From positions 317,684-381,683 of the forward strand of contig NW_019091393.1 in assembly GCF_001949145.1 (NCBI RefSeq): DNA of 64,000 bases. Direction: 5' to 3'. The translations under genes and the position numbers were made by a program. Source of the stretch: Acanthaster planci (Eukaryota; Echinodermata; Asteroidea; Valvatida; Acanthasteridae). Of the stretch, positions 1-11,035 are shown in pieces (positions within the stretch are counted from its first letter, which is position 1; every line of letters starts with the position of its first letter). Under the pieces are notes generated by a model. It saw only the letters and a list, made by a program, of their open reading frames with translations, searched no databases and had not been told where the DNA came from.

Positions 1-1649
1 CAGCAGAGTCGGTTTCACACGTATACGTCATAGAACATGCATGTTAAACGTATGATTGTCTTGCTTTAGTGGTAGGTACGGGTTACCAACCAAAACTGTC
101 CAGGAGTGTGCGACTTCCACCGACTGGTTTCCGGCTGACTCGCTTATGTAGGTAAAGTCGTTAGCGACATTTTCCGCTCATCTGCTCCGCAAAGTTTGAT
201 CGCGAAGTGTCGACGTCACGCGCATGTGTTGTCGTGCCCGAACCCCGCGAAAGCAGGCTTTTAACTTCTAATGGCATTTAAATCGTACATCCGCCAAGAA
301 CGATGGACGGCCTCCGACCTCTCAGAAACCTATTATGAGGTAATCTCTTGCCAATCTCGGCTTACCCACCTGACCTCTACGGTAATCTGTCAAATCATGA
401 GGCGTAAAATGGAAAGTCACACTTGATGCGATAAGTCACATGATTAGGCTTATTGATTGATTTATTATCAGTTCGTGGTCTAAAAACTCAACCTAATCGG
501 ATTTATTTACTTTGTTTTATTAACATTTTTGAAGTTAAGGCATGAGATTTAAAGCGCATTAACAGAAACGCTTATGAATATTTTCGCTCGCGTCCCACTC
601 CACGGTATTGTTGTAAAGGTTGCTCCATCGCCATATAGTGTAGCGCCCTCTTGGCGTCATTTCTTCCTGGAGAAATAACTGTGACACGGTCTCTGCGATT
701 TCTGATGTCTCTTTCAATTGATTTTTAAAATGTCGTGCAACCTTTGACTTTGAGGATCATATTGAAGTAGGAATTTGATATGCAACATTTGCCTTTCGGG
801 GGTTAAGTTGGCCTCAATGCGTTATTTTCCTTGTCAGAAAATTTATGAGTGCAAGGTTCAGTTGGTTCAAACCAACACAATAAGAATATGAACGCAATAT
901 AGTTGAATGGATAGTCAGTACCGATTAGTGGCCCCGTGCGAAACTCTGCGACGCCTCTGCTGAATAAATCAGAAAAATAATTCCCAGTTTGATTCCCTTT
1001 TGTGACAGAAAGGATGACCAGCTCCAGACCTCCTGGCGACGGAGGATGAGATAAAGGAAAAAGTGAGCGAAAAGTACGTGCTTGGAGCGGCGAGTTCACC
1101 GCCCCGTTATAATCCGTCTTGAGAATGGTGAGAGTTCAGTACGCAAGGCTAGCGGTGAATGGTTCGGCATCGGGCGGGCAAGGGACGAGAGGAGAATAGC
1201 TGATGGATGAGATTGTCGCCTGGAACTATAAGCGAGGGTAAAAGCCGGCAGACGTGCAAAAGATGAACTGATTCATTTTGGACCAATTTTGTTGCAGACT
1301 GAATGAACATCTTTAATCTTTTTTTGGAGGGGGACATAGCCCCTGTTGAAACCTCCCTTCGGATCCAGCCTTGACCATAAGCATTATTGATTCAAAAAGA
1401 TCTGATCTAATTGAGCATAATGAAGACTGGAAAGAACACAATCTGCAGATTGGTATTCTGAACAGAAGGAAAGACTTCTTTTCAATACTGCTAGCCCAGC
1501 TCCAGGCTCCACCAGCTTAAATCCAGCCCTACCCAAAGGCGAAGACGAGACAGTCTTTTGCTCTTATTGCCGCTATACGTGCTTCAAACAATGGCATTAG
1601 AACAACCCCCCCTCCCCCACACACAAGATAAATAGAGAAAAAAATCCAC
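1..1649. other. No further gene recognised; 3' side of the GPCR locus
   Basis: The rest of the receptor (TM5-TM7) should lie to the left on the minus strand. Reading frames here (for example 803-1099 and 1149-1337) show no TM5 proline, no FxxCWxP of TM6 and no NPxxY of TM7. The missing exons are probably beyond the window. A single CTCF-like core on the minus strand (AGAGGGCGC at 643-651) is the only other item noted. Confidence 0.5.
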
Positions 1650-1773
1650 CTTGGAGAAGAAAGCCGGGGTGCACGTTGCGAAGGAGAAGAGCCAGACAAG
1701 GAGAATAGCCACACGGGTGCGGCCCATGGTGATGGCCGACCTGGTCTCCAAGGGAAACAGCACGGCGTAGCAT
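1650..1773 (-). CDS. Class A GPCR, second coding exon (ICL2 and TM4)
   Basis: Joined to the exon at 21691-22085, this exon completes Arg132 (AG from exon 1 plus A) and reads C-Y-A-V-L-F-P-L, the usual intracellular loop 2 motif after E/DRY. It then gives TM4 with W159 (4.50) and P168. The acceptor is preceded by a pyrimidine-rich stretch and CTCGCTAG. The frame, hydrophobic pattern and loop length all fit one receptor, so the two pieces are very likely one gene although 19.9 kb apart. The third residue of the DRY triplet is Cys (ERC), less common than ERY. The 3' end at 1650 (AAG followed by GTGGAT) is only a fair donor. The frame stays open to 1584 through a hydrophobic run, so the true end may be a little further on. 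TM5-TM7, the C-tail and the stop codon are not in the window. Confidence 0.82.
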
Positions 1774-4700
1774 CTAGCGAGTGTGAAAAACAATACGGAA
1801 ACAAGCACGCATTATCGGGGAAAGGTTACTTACAAATAATCTAAAATAATCTCCAGAAAGAACCTGAATTGTATCCCTCTAGTGCGCCAGGGGGTTGGGT
1901 AGCCTCGGAGGCTTGAGCTCTCCCGCCGGGGGGTTGTTGTTATTAACTTTCTGAAGAGACAAGCCTCCACCTATACAGCCGTACGTACATCCCAGTCCCC
2001 TGTGTCGCAACTGGGGAGGGGGAGGGCTAGAACACCATGAGCTACTTTTTGGCGGACGTGGTGGTGGTGGTGGGGGGGTAAATTCAGGTCCGAGCCCCTC
2101 CCCACACTACACATTCTGGGTGCATCACGGTATCTTAAAGTGTTCCATTAATTGATGAATTGCATAATATTCTTATACCGGTATCGATACTCCTACTTAC
2201 TTTACCTCAGCTTCAAAAGGGTACTTCGAACAGTTTCTACAGTCAGGCCTCTTTTCCAATGTACAAAGTAGGTAAACATTTGCCTACTCCATTTTTCCAC
2301 ACAGTCATTGAATAATACCAAACTGCTTGAACGAGCGCCTCAAATTTGTGGGTGCTGATGAAAGCAGCTCAACTCCTATACGCGCGTGAAAAAAAGGTGC
2401 CATCGTGTATATTCCTGCCAGGGACAGTCATATCTGTAACACTTGCCGACCCAAAGAGAGTTTCTATTAAGATGGCCTGCTCCTAATAAGGTTACATTAC
2501 AAAGGACAAAGCAAAAGCAAAGGCAAACAAACAAAGCAGAGGGAAAGTGACAAAATTGAATCCTGTGGCATGTATTCGTCCTTCCTTTCCAGAATTATAC
2601 TAAACGATTTGATTTGTGAGCAATTTTCTAAACTAACAGTACATTGTTATTCCTCGCTCACCAAAGAAAATGATTTTAATTCCCCTGTCCAAAAACACAA
2701 CTACAAACACATTAGTCACGGTGGCACCGTTTGTATTCAAAGAAATATGTTATATATTCGAAGAATATTTGTTCGTAATGAACGCTGTCAAAAGAAACCC
2801 TTATCGCCTTTTCCTCTTTTGGCCACTTACTGAACCTTAGCAGGCAGAAGTAGTAGCATCCGTGACAAGCTAAATCGGTCTCTCTACAAGACGGATGTAC
2901 CTAAAAATCGTGACCTTTTTTGCTCTACTTAAACAACGACGAGCCCTAAATTGAACTTTCCCTGTCGAGGAGGTACTCGGCCGAACCAATTACCGCCGCG
3001 GTTAACGTCCGCGTTGGATTTCACGGGTCGCCATACGTCATCGTGTCGAACCGTGCAAGGAGTTCAGCTGGATACTTGGCCAGCTCGGAAGGGGGAAAAG
3101 TCAGTCTTAAAGCGTGTAGATGTACTTTTTTAACCCGGGAGTTGCGCCGAGCGTGGGCTGCTACGTCCTGTGAATGATTGATGTCAACCACAATTGCGTC
3201 TGTCTCTCAATCAACATTTCTGTCCACCTTTCCCCCAGTCATTTTAATCTCATGTTGTTGATCAAATTAAAATTTTAATCAAAGTGTACAAAGCCAGGGG
3301 AACTCTGCACTTTGGATACAACGTAGACAGGGTAAATTATCTTTGATAATGGTTATCTTGCAATATAAACGACAGATTATAGTTCCTTGACGAAACTGCT
3401 AAAGTGCCATTTGTCAATTAGCAAGAATTTTCACAGCCATTTGTAAATATCAAGGTGTAGATAATAATTACAATAATTATGTTTGAATCCGAATCATATT
3501 CAACAGATAACTGTTTGCTATTTGAGTATAAAGATGAATAAATCCAATAAAATATGTTAAACCGACCTAACGCATTTTTCCATTTTCAACAGATTCAAAG
3601 AAACCTAATCGGCACGACAGTTCACGGTTGATAATGTTGAACCTTCTGGTCCGTCCCACAAACAAGAAATGACACCAAAGGTGCGCCTGATGTATAATTG
3701 ATTCAGCCCTTTGAGCTTAAGGCGCATTTTCCCTCCATCCGCCCGACAACAATCACGACTAGGTGACAGTTAGCCAGGAGAGCAGGTGCCACATCAGACC
3801 CGATTGGAATCACGCGGCAGTTCCTCCTTGCACCGCCCTCGCGGGGAATACCAAAAAAACAGCGCTACCTCCGATAAGTGATGAACTACTCCGGAACAGC
3901 CGAATTGGGCGGCACACAATAGTGTGCAAACGACCTGCCTCGCCATAAAAGTGCTTGCCGCCAATTGAATTGGTCCAGATAATTGAGAGAAGGTTCTATT
4001 GACTCGATCAAATATTTCAATGGCTCGTCTGTCATTAAAGCGCAGTTCCGTTCAAATCAGGCAATCGGCCGGGATGAATGGCTTTGAGATTTTCCTAAGC
4101 TCTTGCCAGCTTAAAAGGTGGAGGGGAAAATAAGAAGGCTTAAAGTCAGCTGAACTCAGACAGAAATTCCATCTAACAGCACGTATAAGCAACCTCTGAG
4201 TTTGGTAGGCTGACAATTGGGGCAGAAACAAATTTAAACAGGAGAAAAAACTGTGAAAAACTCTCGGAAACGTAGGTACTCCGACTCTGATTTGTAGTGA
4301 ATATTAATTATCTTACTTTTTTAAATTTTAGCTTTAAAATAGCCAAAATTATCACCAAATATTTTTACCCTGTGGTACTCAGTGATCACTTGCAGATACT
4401 GCTGTTGGGGAGAATATTCAAACGTTGAAAGAAAGTTTTGTCTATTTTTGTGACAGGAACGAATGCCCTGTACAAAAGGAGCTGCTCTGAACCTGAAATT
4501 CAAATCAGCATTTAGTCTCGTCATGAGTTGATGTGGTGATAAACATCCATCGTAATACACGGAATCTGCCGTCGACAGTAGCAGACCTCTAAATCCGTCG
4601 GACATTGAACCTTTCTTCGTTGAGCCCCGGAGGTAATACTCGACTTGATGCCGCAAATCCTTTATTTTCTCCTTCGTCGGCAAAATATTTCCAAAAGAAA

Positions 4701-4875
4701 AAATTGCGATAAATGACATTTGAAGTAATCATTCATGTGCTGCTGTGGAACAGTTAACCCCGAAGGTCTCCGCATTTATAGTTCTTCTCAAACTTGTCGT
4801 AAATACCTTGGCACAGGCGTAATGGGAATCTTTCCTGCTGGGGCATTCCCGCGGAAAGGTTGCAGGAAATCAAGA

Positions 4876-4906
4876 CTTTAAAAAGTGCAAAATGCACTTT
4901 TTTAAA
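4876..4906. repeat. Short near-perfect hairpin
   Basis: CTTTAAAAAGTGC is followed after four bases by GCACTTTTTTAAAG. This makes a stem of about 13 bp with one unpaired base. No transposon ends or promoter context are visible; it may be chance or a relic. Confidence 0.5.
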
Positions 4907-5922
4907 GAGAATCCTCTGCATAATTCTCTTAAATATCTACCCCGTATCAACTACTCATAAAGCATGCTGTTTTGATCCTTAATTCTGCTTTTTTTTGGTA
5001 CAAACACCGGAAACTTCGGAATCCCCCCCATTCACATCCATTATCCCACATCGGTGCTGCCTTTGAGATAAATGTCTTCATTTTGTTTTCTTCAAAATCT
5101 CGGCTACTTTTCCGAATTTACTTCTCCTTCAGGTCCAAAAAAGGCATGATATGAAAATATTTCTTCAGCAGGAAATAAATTAAATTTAAAGGTCTTGACT
5201 TGGTAAACCAAATTATTAAAAAATGTACAGTCTAAATGTTAAATGTTAGAAATGTTTTCCAAATAAAACGAATCCATGAATACCATGCCAATATTCAAAC
5301 CTTTAACTACAGGTGCTTGAGACTTAAATATCCAAACAGTTTTCCCCGATTCTTTGTTTAAATTAATTCATCAATACACCTGTCGCCTTCCATGAACTAC
5401 ACAAAGCCTCAATCTCCGGCCCCCCCCTACTGATTCAGATTTAACGTTAGCTGGAAAAGTTGTCGGCATCAAATATCCGTTCTCCTCAAAGGGGTGGCTT
5501 CATATTTCATTAAAATTTATTTGTCCCCCCCCCCCTTATATTAACGAAGCCCATCATTCTGCGAGCGATACTGCCGTTTGGTTGAAGAATACCGGACGGT
5601 CACAAGGTGTCCGTTTAAAAATTTTCAAACAGTTCGAAATTCCATTTTCGTGTTTCTGATTACTTTAGTTAGAAATTTTACTGGACTGGAGTGTGTTTAA
5701 TGTTGTCCTGGACCCTGCAGTCTTGTTCTGTGTTCAGATAGTTTACAAGTAAATGTAACTTTAATACAAAAGGGTTCATGCTTACAAACATTGCTTTTTA
5801 ATATGTCCCCATTCAGCGCCTCTGATTGTTAACACTATCATACTTCAATAATTATTTAAATCATAAAGTTTATGATGGCGCTGCGGAAATAAAATGAACA
5901 AAACTGAACTGAATTATTCCAC

Positions 5923-5984
5923 GTGTCTAGTGCCCCTCACAGTGGACCGCCTTGTGTCTAGTGCCCCTCACAGTGGACCACCTT
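5923..5984. repeat. 31-bp tandem duplication (two copies)
   Basis: GTGTCTAGTGCCCCTCACAG begins at 5923 and again at 5954. The two units differ at about one position (GGACCGCC versus GGACCACC), which indicates a recent local duplication. Just upstream, AATAAAATGAACAAAACTGA (about 5888-5907) resembles the short 3' tail of a retroposon, but no body could be identified. Confidence 0.85.
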
Positions 5985-7317
5985 GTTCTTTCTTATATAT
6001 ACACACCCTGGTACTGAAGCCGCACTGATTAAGATTTTTCTAATCAAAACTGTGCTGCAGTTCCACAAAAGAGAAATGTCCAATTTGACGAGTGTGTGTT
6101 TTTTCCAAGTACAACCAAGCACAAAAAACATTGACTGGTGGATACTCTATTGTCATTATGTGTGTACGATTTTATAACGTGCGGAGTGAATTTGATTAAT
6201 TGGCCTCTTCAAAACCCCTTACGGCACAATGCCTTGCCACTTTTTAAAGTAATCTTTGACTATCTTTCAATAAGACCTGGGGTAGTTTTGAGATTAATTG
6301 AAGTTATCTTTAGTTCCTTTCATCATCATTTTTATCGTCTTTCTGTTACAGAAATAAGAATAAATTACTTTCCCCGACAATCCTTCGGAAAAATATTTGT
6401 GCCACTCAGTTGGCAAATTTCTGAATATTGCAAATGTTTTAAAAATACTTTATACTTCTGTGAATTTCGCGTAAGCTGGAATTTTTCACGGCACCATCAA
6501 GGTCTTTCCGTGTCCCTGTCATCCGTTACGAGAAGTCCTGGCAATAAATCAAATCTCAAAACAGATTGAGTAATGCACGGTTGACCAAAAAACGGAAGCA
6601 TGGAAAACGGCAGGACGTAGAAAGGCTCTAGTGAAGCTACACAGTGGTTTCCGAAAAATCTGCCAAAATTGACTGAAAGAACCCAATTTCCCCTCCAGAG
6701 TTCTGCAGTGACGAATTGAACGTCTCCAGCTACATTCGAGGGCCGTTTTCTGGGAGCGTTGTTTTTCCTGAATCCTGCTATTTTAAAGAACTTCGTCATT
6801 AAAATGGAGAGGCTTTGGAAGAGGAAGAATTTCGGTATGAATGAATGCCTCACATGAACAAGCCTACCGGATGCACGGTTTCAATCCTTTACCTAAGATC
6901 GACTCTGATAAAATGATGTTGAGTAGTAATTGGCCTGATTAGAAGTTATGAAACATTGAAATTAACAGAGTGGTTTCTTATCCACTACTTCCTGAGTCTC
7001 CACTGTCTCATAACACATAATGATTTATGGTGTATTAGGTGATAATTTAGTTGAACTGGCTTACCTTGGATCAAAGCCCGTCTCAACGTTTTTGCCGCCA
7101 AGTTTGATCATTCGTTAATTGGACCGGCGACGAGGCCGCAGCCGTCGTACGGCAGTTGGCACGATACCGGAGCAGTGAAAATGAGTTAACGTTGTTGGGG
7201 TCCTCGCCAAGTCCATGGGTTAAGACACGTTCGCACAAACACACAAGATTGACAAAACTCACTTTCGAAAAGAATGATTCCCTGATAAAAACCACTCCAA
7301 CAGAGCGAGAAGCACTC

Positions 7318-7524
7318 GAAAAAGAGTAAAATCTATTCTAAAAAGAGTGAAAACCACTCCAAAAGAGTGAAATTTCTACTCTGCCAAGGAGAAATCATTA
7401 CAAAGGATAACTCGTGAAAGAGTTGTCCTTTATTATAGCTCCTCTTTTAGGGTGAGTTTCAACCTTTTTAAGTGGATTTATGATGGAGTCACTCTTTTTG
7501 AGAATAGGTTTTCATTCTTTTGCT
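7318..7524. mobile_element. Long fold-back element (decayed MITE-like)
   Basis: The left arm (about 7318-7350: AAAAGAGTAAAATCTATTCT and on) is matched by the reverse complement of the right arm (about 7490-7522). Inner segments also pair imperfectly, and the centre is a tight hairpin: AAAGGATAACTC (7402-7413) against GAGTTGTCCTTT (about 7419-7430). Nearly the whole 207 bp can fold on itself. The short GAGTG/CACTC units recur inside each arm. No coding sequence or clear target duplication was seen, so the superfamily is unknown. Confidence 0.7.
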
Positions 7525-7656
7525 TTTAGAGAATGCCACGTTCAGAGGGTAAAACGCTTGCAAATCTACCAGGCGTTGGTCACTTGATTGGCATGTGAGT
7601 GATACTCCAAGGCACCCGTCAAAGTTTCGTTATGCCCCTGTGGTATTAGAGAAATA

Positions 7657-7750
7657 TTGACTACTTCAAGTGTTCTAATGTTGACTGCTTCAAGTGTTCT
7701 AATATTGACTGCTTCAAGTGTTCTAATATACAAATATTGACTGCTTACAG
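7657..7750. repeat. 24-bp tandem repeat, about 3.5 copies
   Basis: The unit TTGACTGCTTCAAGTGTTCT plus AATA starts at 7657, 7681 and 7705, with one or two substitutions in the first copy. A six-base spacer then precedes a partial fourth copy (TATTGACTGCTT). It is a small minisatellite inside the receptor intron. Confidence 0.9.
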
Positions 7751-8779
7751 TGGTGTAGTAAAACTTGCCCCCCGAGGTGATCCACGGGCATTCTATTTTC
7801 CCGAGGCAACGCCAAGAGACAGTAAAATAGTATAGAGATCACGGGAACCAAACTTCACTGGACCGCGAGATAAAGCAGTCAATAATTTGTTTCGTAATAA
7901 TCTTGGGTAGATTATGCTTAATTTAACTGATAAGCAGTAAATGCAATTTTAATGCAGTAAACAGCGTCTACTTTAATACAAACTTGTTGAAACGTTACCA
8001 GCAGCACTTGTCTGAACGACCTCTTTGCGAAATATTTGAACCTTTCTCCTGGGCACGAGCAAATGGAAATGCGTAAGAGGTTGTTATGCGTCTAGTGCTC
8101 TGATGGCAACAAGTTTAATAGCAAAGGACAACCAATGTCATGTGACACGCTCTCGGCCAATCGAGATACAGAATTTGGGGCAAAGGCGTTAAAACCTTTT
8201 ATAGTTTGCAAGTTCAGTCTTTCCTGAGTTGGCCGTTGGCAATGGCTTAAACAGCCCCCGCCCTAACAAAAGCTGCCTCGGCCGTTTGAATTTTGGAAAA
8301 AAACAAATGTATATGCGTGGGATTTGTTCGAAATGGACTTCCAAGCTCAATTATCCCACTCGTTTGTTGTGGCATAAACTTCACATAAGCCTGGTGGCTT
8401 TATTAACGATTGACGGAATTGGGAATTGCCCAAAGAACCTTATGCAAAGGATCAACATGATCTGCAGGAGAATCTCCCGCGGTTATAGTCAGCAGAAAAC
8501 GGTATTCTCTTGGGGTCACCTCAACTCAGGCCACTCGTGACGATTTCAAAAGGTCGTTATAATTTAGTACTTATGATCATATACGTGTGCATTCCTCGCT
8601 CGGCATATCAAGATCCTGAGATGTTGGGATTTGTGCTCGCATGAGCTGCATAATTTGAAGAGGAATTTCTTGCGACATGTGCCACACAACGATCTTTTTG
8701 AGAACGCGCACAAGTGCTCGTGTTGTTTGAGCACGCACGTCACGTCCTAAGGACTTCAGCGACTACCCGTCCTTCTGAC

Positions 8780-9062
8780 CAGTGTTGTAGTCGAGTACTT
8801 TCTGAGTACCAACGTTTTCTGCAAAATACTGAACTGGGTAGGAGGGAATAAAGTGCACAGGCATTTGATGGTAAATGTGCAGAGGTAAGATTACAAAATA
8901 AATGTTAGACTTCAGACTCTCCTGGTTGTGTAAAATTTAAGTTTTAAGGAGAAAAGAACTCGGAGGTACTCGGCCGAGTACTTTCCGCGTACTTTGGTCC
9001 TAAAAAGTTAATTTTAATCAAACAGTGATGGTCTGANCAAAGAGTACTCGACTACATCACTG
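8780..9062. mobile_element. hAT-type MITE, 283 bp, intact ends
   Basis: The ends are inverted copies: CAGTGTTGTAGTCGAGTACT on the left, and on the right the reverse complement CAGTGATGTAGTCGAGTACT. The element is flanked by a perfect 8-bp direct repeat, CTTCTGAC, at 8772-8779 and 9063-9070. CAGTG-type termini with 8-bp target duplications are the signature of the hAT superfamily. There is no reading frame for a transposase, so it is non-autonomous. The subterminal GAGTAC/GTACTC motifs repeat several times. The perfect target duplication suggests a fairly recent insertion into the receptor intron. One ambiguous base lies near 9037. Confidence 0.93.
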
Positions 9063-9289
9063 CTTCTGACCCTCGACCTCTTACATGGGGTCTTTCATTT
9101 ACATATGAACACGCTCATACACAGACACCATACTTTATCAATGAGGATCCAGAAGCTCTGCCTCATATATATCCAAGCGTTCATATCGTCCTCACCATGT
9201 GCCGGGAATGGCAATTTTTAATTTTCTTCGTGAAAAGTTAAGCAAGTACGTACGTCACAACGTGCAGATAAGGCAAGTTCAATGAAGGA

Positions 9290-9307
9290 CCACTAGTTAA
9301 CTAGTGG
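9290..9307. repeat. Perfect 18-bp palindrome
   Basis: CCACTAGTTAACTAGTGG reads the same on both strands. It is flanked by a further inverted pair, TACGTCAC (about 9250) and GTGACGTA (about 9317). The two together may be the core of an old fold-back element or a dimer-binding site; function is unknown. Confidence 0.8.
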
Positions 9308-10140
9308 TTGATTCCGTGACGTACCTAGCGCATGTGCAGTTAAATTGAAGTGTGAATGACCCCAGTCAATCGTTGTCAGGTCGTTAGGCCAAAGGGGGAA
9401 GAAAGGTTGCTACGTGAATGGCAAAATAGAATAAATAAAAGTAGAGTGGTCGTTTACTAGTGACGTACTGTTTTTTTTTTCAGTATTATTGTTAGAACTG
9501 GTCTTCTCTCCACAGTGCTATCAAAACCCAGTTTATGGCAACCAACGATGCAACCAACTTCAATAGGCTGGTTGCGAATAGTTGACTAGACTTGTCGAAA
9601 TATCGTGGACCAGCGTACGGTTTGATCAGAGTTAATCGAACTACGATTAACTATGGTTCTTGATCGAACTTGCCCGAAGAACTGCTTTCTTTCACTACAT
9701 AGTTACAGCCAGAGTCAGGTTAAGAGAGAGTTGCAACATGTGTGTCACCATTGTTAGAAACAAACTGGCAGGTGTGTGCGCCAGTGCACAAAGACAGTTG
9801 GTATGCTATATCTGCATGCTCTACTTTGCACATAATGAACTGCCATTTTGTGTCCAAAATCTCAAGCTGGCGCTACGTCCTCTACAAACAGCTCTGGTCA
9901 GAGCTGTATAACAAAGCATTGTGGGTTACTTTTACTTTCGTTTGCCACGAACGACACCTGTACCCACCAGCCCAACACTTGGAGTCACGTAGTTTTAAAG
10001 AAAGAAATGTAATACATGCAAACTAAATGCATTCCTTGCTATACACCAAATAACATAGCTGAAGCAACTATTCAAGCGCGCCTATTAATGTCGAGGGTGT
10101 TACGTAATCGATCCGTTCAGCGCTGGGCGTGCTTGGTATA

Positions 10141-10173
10141 ACCATAGAGGACGGTGTGTCCTTCCTCTATGGT
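10141..10173. repeat. 11-bp perfect hairpin
   Basis: ACCATAGAGGA (10141-10151) pairs with TCCTCTATGGT (10163-10173) around an 11-base loop. AT-rich flanks (GGTATA and ATAACT) extend the symmetry imperfectly. No associated gene is seen. Confidence 0.7.
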
Positions 10174-10861
10174 ATAACTCGCCAACCACACCTATCGGCC
10201 CGTATTAGTTCCTTGGGGTGGCGTCAATGTGTGACATGGAGGTCAGAGGTAGTTTAAGTGATTCGTTTGGACACAGGCAGAATGTGTTTCCGTCTCCAGA
10301 TGAGTGACCAACGTCACTCGGATGATACCATGGACGGCTGCAGTGTAAAAATAAAACACACATCATAATTAACGGATTGTGTCGATTGCGTGAGAGAATG
10401 TATGACTTGGGTCTGATAATTAGACGTGAATCCCTCATATCTCTTTGTCAAGGAATAAAGAGACTCGTTCAGAATAAGCAGTGCTGGTGGATGACTGGAC
10501 AGTGGGTCAGAAGGTAAGAATGCTTGTCAAGCAGAAGATTTTGTTTATTTTTGCAGTATGTAATAATTTCTCATCGCAAAGTATAATAGACGAGCGTCCT
10601 CTAGAGACAAGCTCGTGTGACTGTTAGACATTACACATTGTTATGACTGTAGGATTTTGCACTGAATATTTATGGTTATCTGTGTGAAAAAATTGTACAT
10701 CCGAATTTGTTTACTTCTTCCGCAAACTAAATTTTCTGTAGTTTGCATAAAAATTTAGTAAAACTTGGTGATTTTCCCGGTACCAGTTTCCCGCTTCATT
10801 AGTTGTATGGATGCAGTGATAGAAGCGTTACCTTCCACAAGAATGGCAAGGTATGTGCCTG

Positions 10862-11035
10862 GAGCAGAATCACCCCCTCATCGGTTGGAAAAAGCTGCGT
10901 TGGCCGGAAGTGTTCAATTTGTTGGTAGCGATGCGACCGTAACATGTGCATTTCATAGTCGTTCATGAAACAGTCGTTAGCCTCCGTCGCTAAGAAAATT
11001 GCGCCCTCTCTTGATCCAGCTCGAGGCCCACACAC
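10862..11035 (+). repeat. Dispersed repeat family R, copy 1
   Basis: This is one of three related copies (with 26043-26249 inverted and 36999-37165). Shared landmarks in order: GAGCAGAATCACCCCCTCAT then CGGTTG; GTTGGTAGCGATGCGAC; TCGTTCATGAA; AGCCTCCGT; and GCGCCCTCTC followed by a block ending GAGGCCCAC. The copies are diverged and share no long open reading frame, so it looks like an interspersed non-autonomous element, not a gene family. No terminal inverted repeats or poly-A tail were seen. The GCGCCCTCT block resembles a CTCF core on the opposite strand. Confidence 0.75.

Noticed and set aside
4321-4719. 132-codon frame (minus strand)
   Set aside because: No recognisable motif, no splice or promoter evidence; kept only as a chance frame.
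10765-10968. Family R as a conserved short protein (the plus-strand frame of copy 1 resembles a frame in copy 2)
   Set aside because: Peptide similarity follows directly from DNA similarity of the repeat; copies differ by length changes that do not respect a frame.
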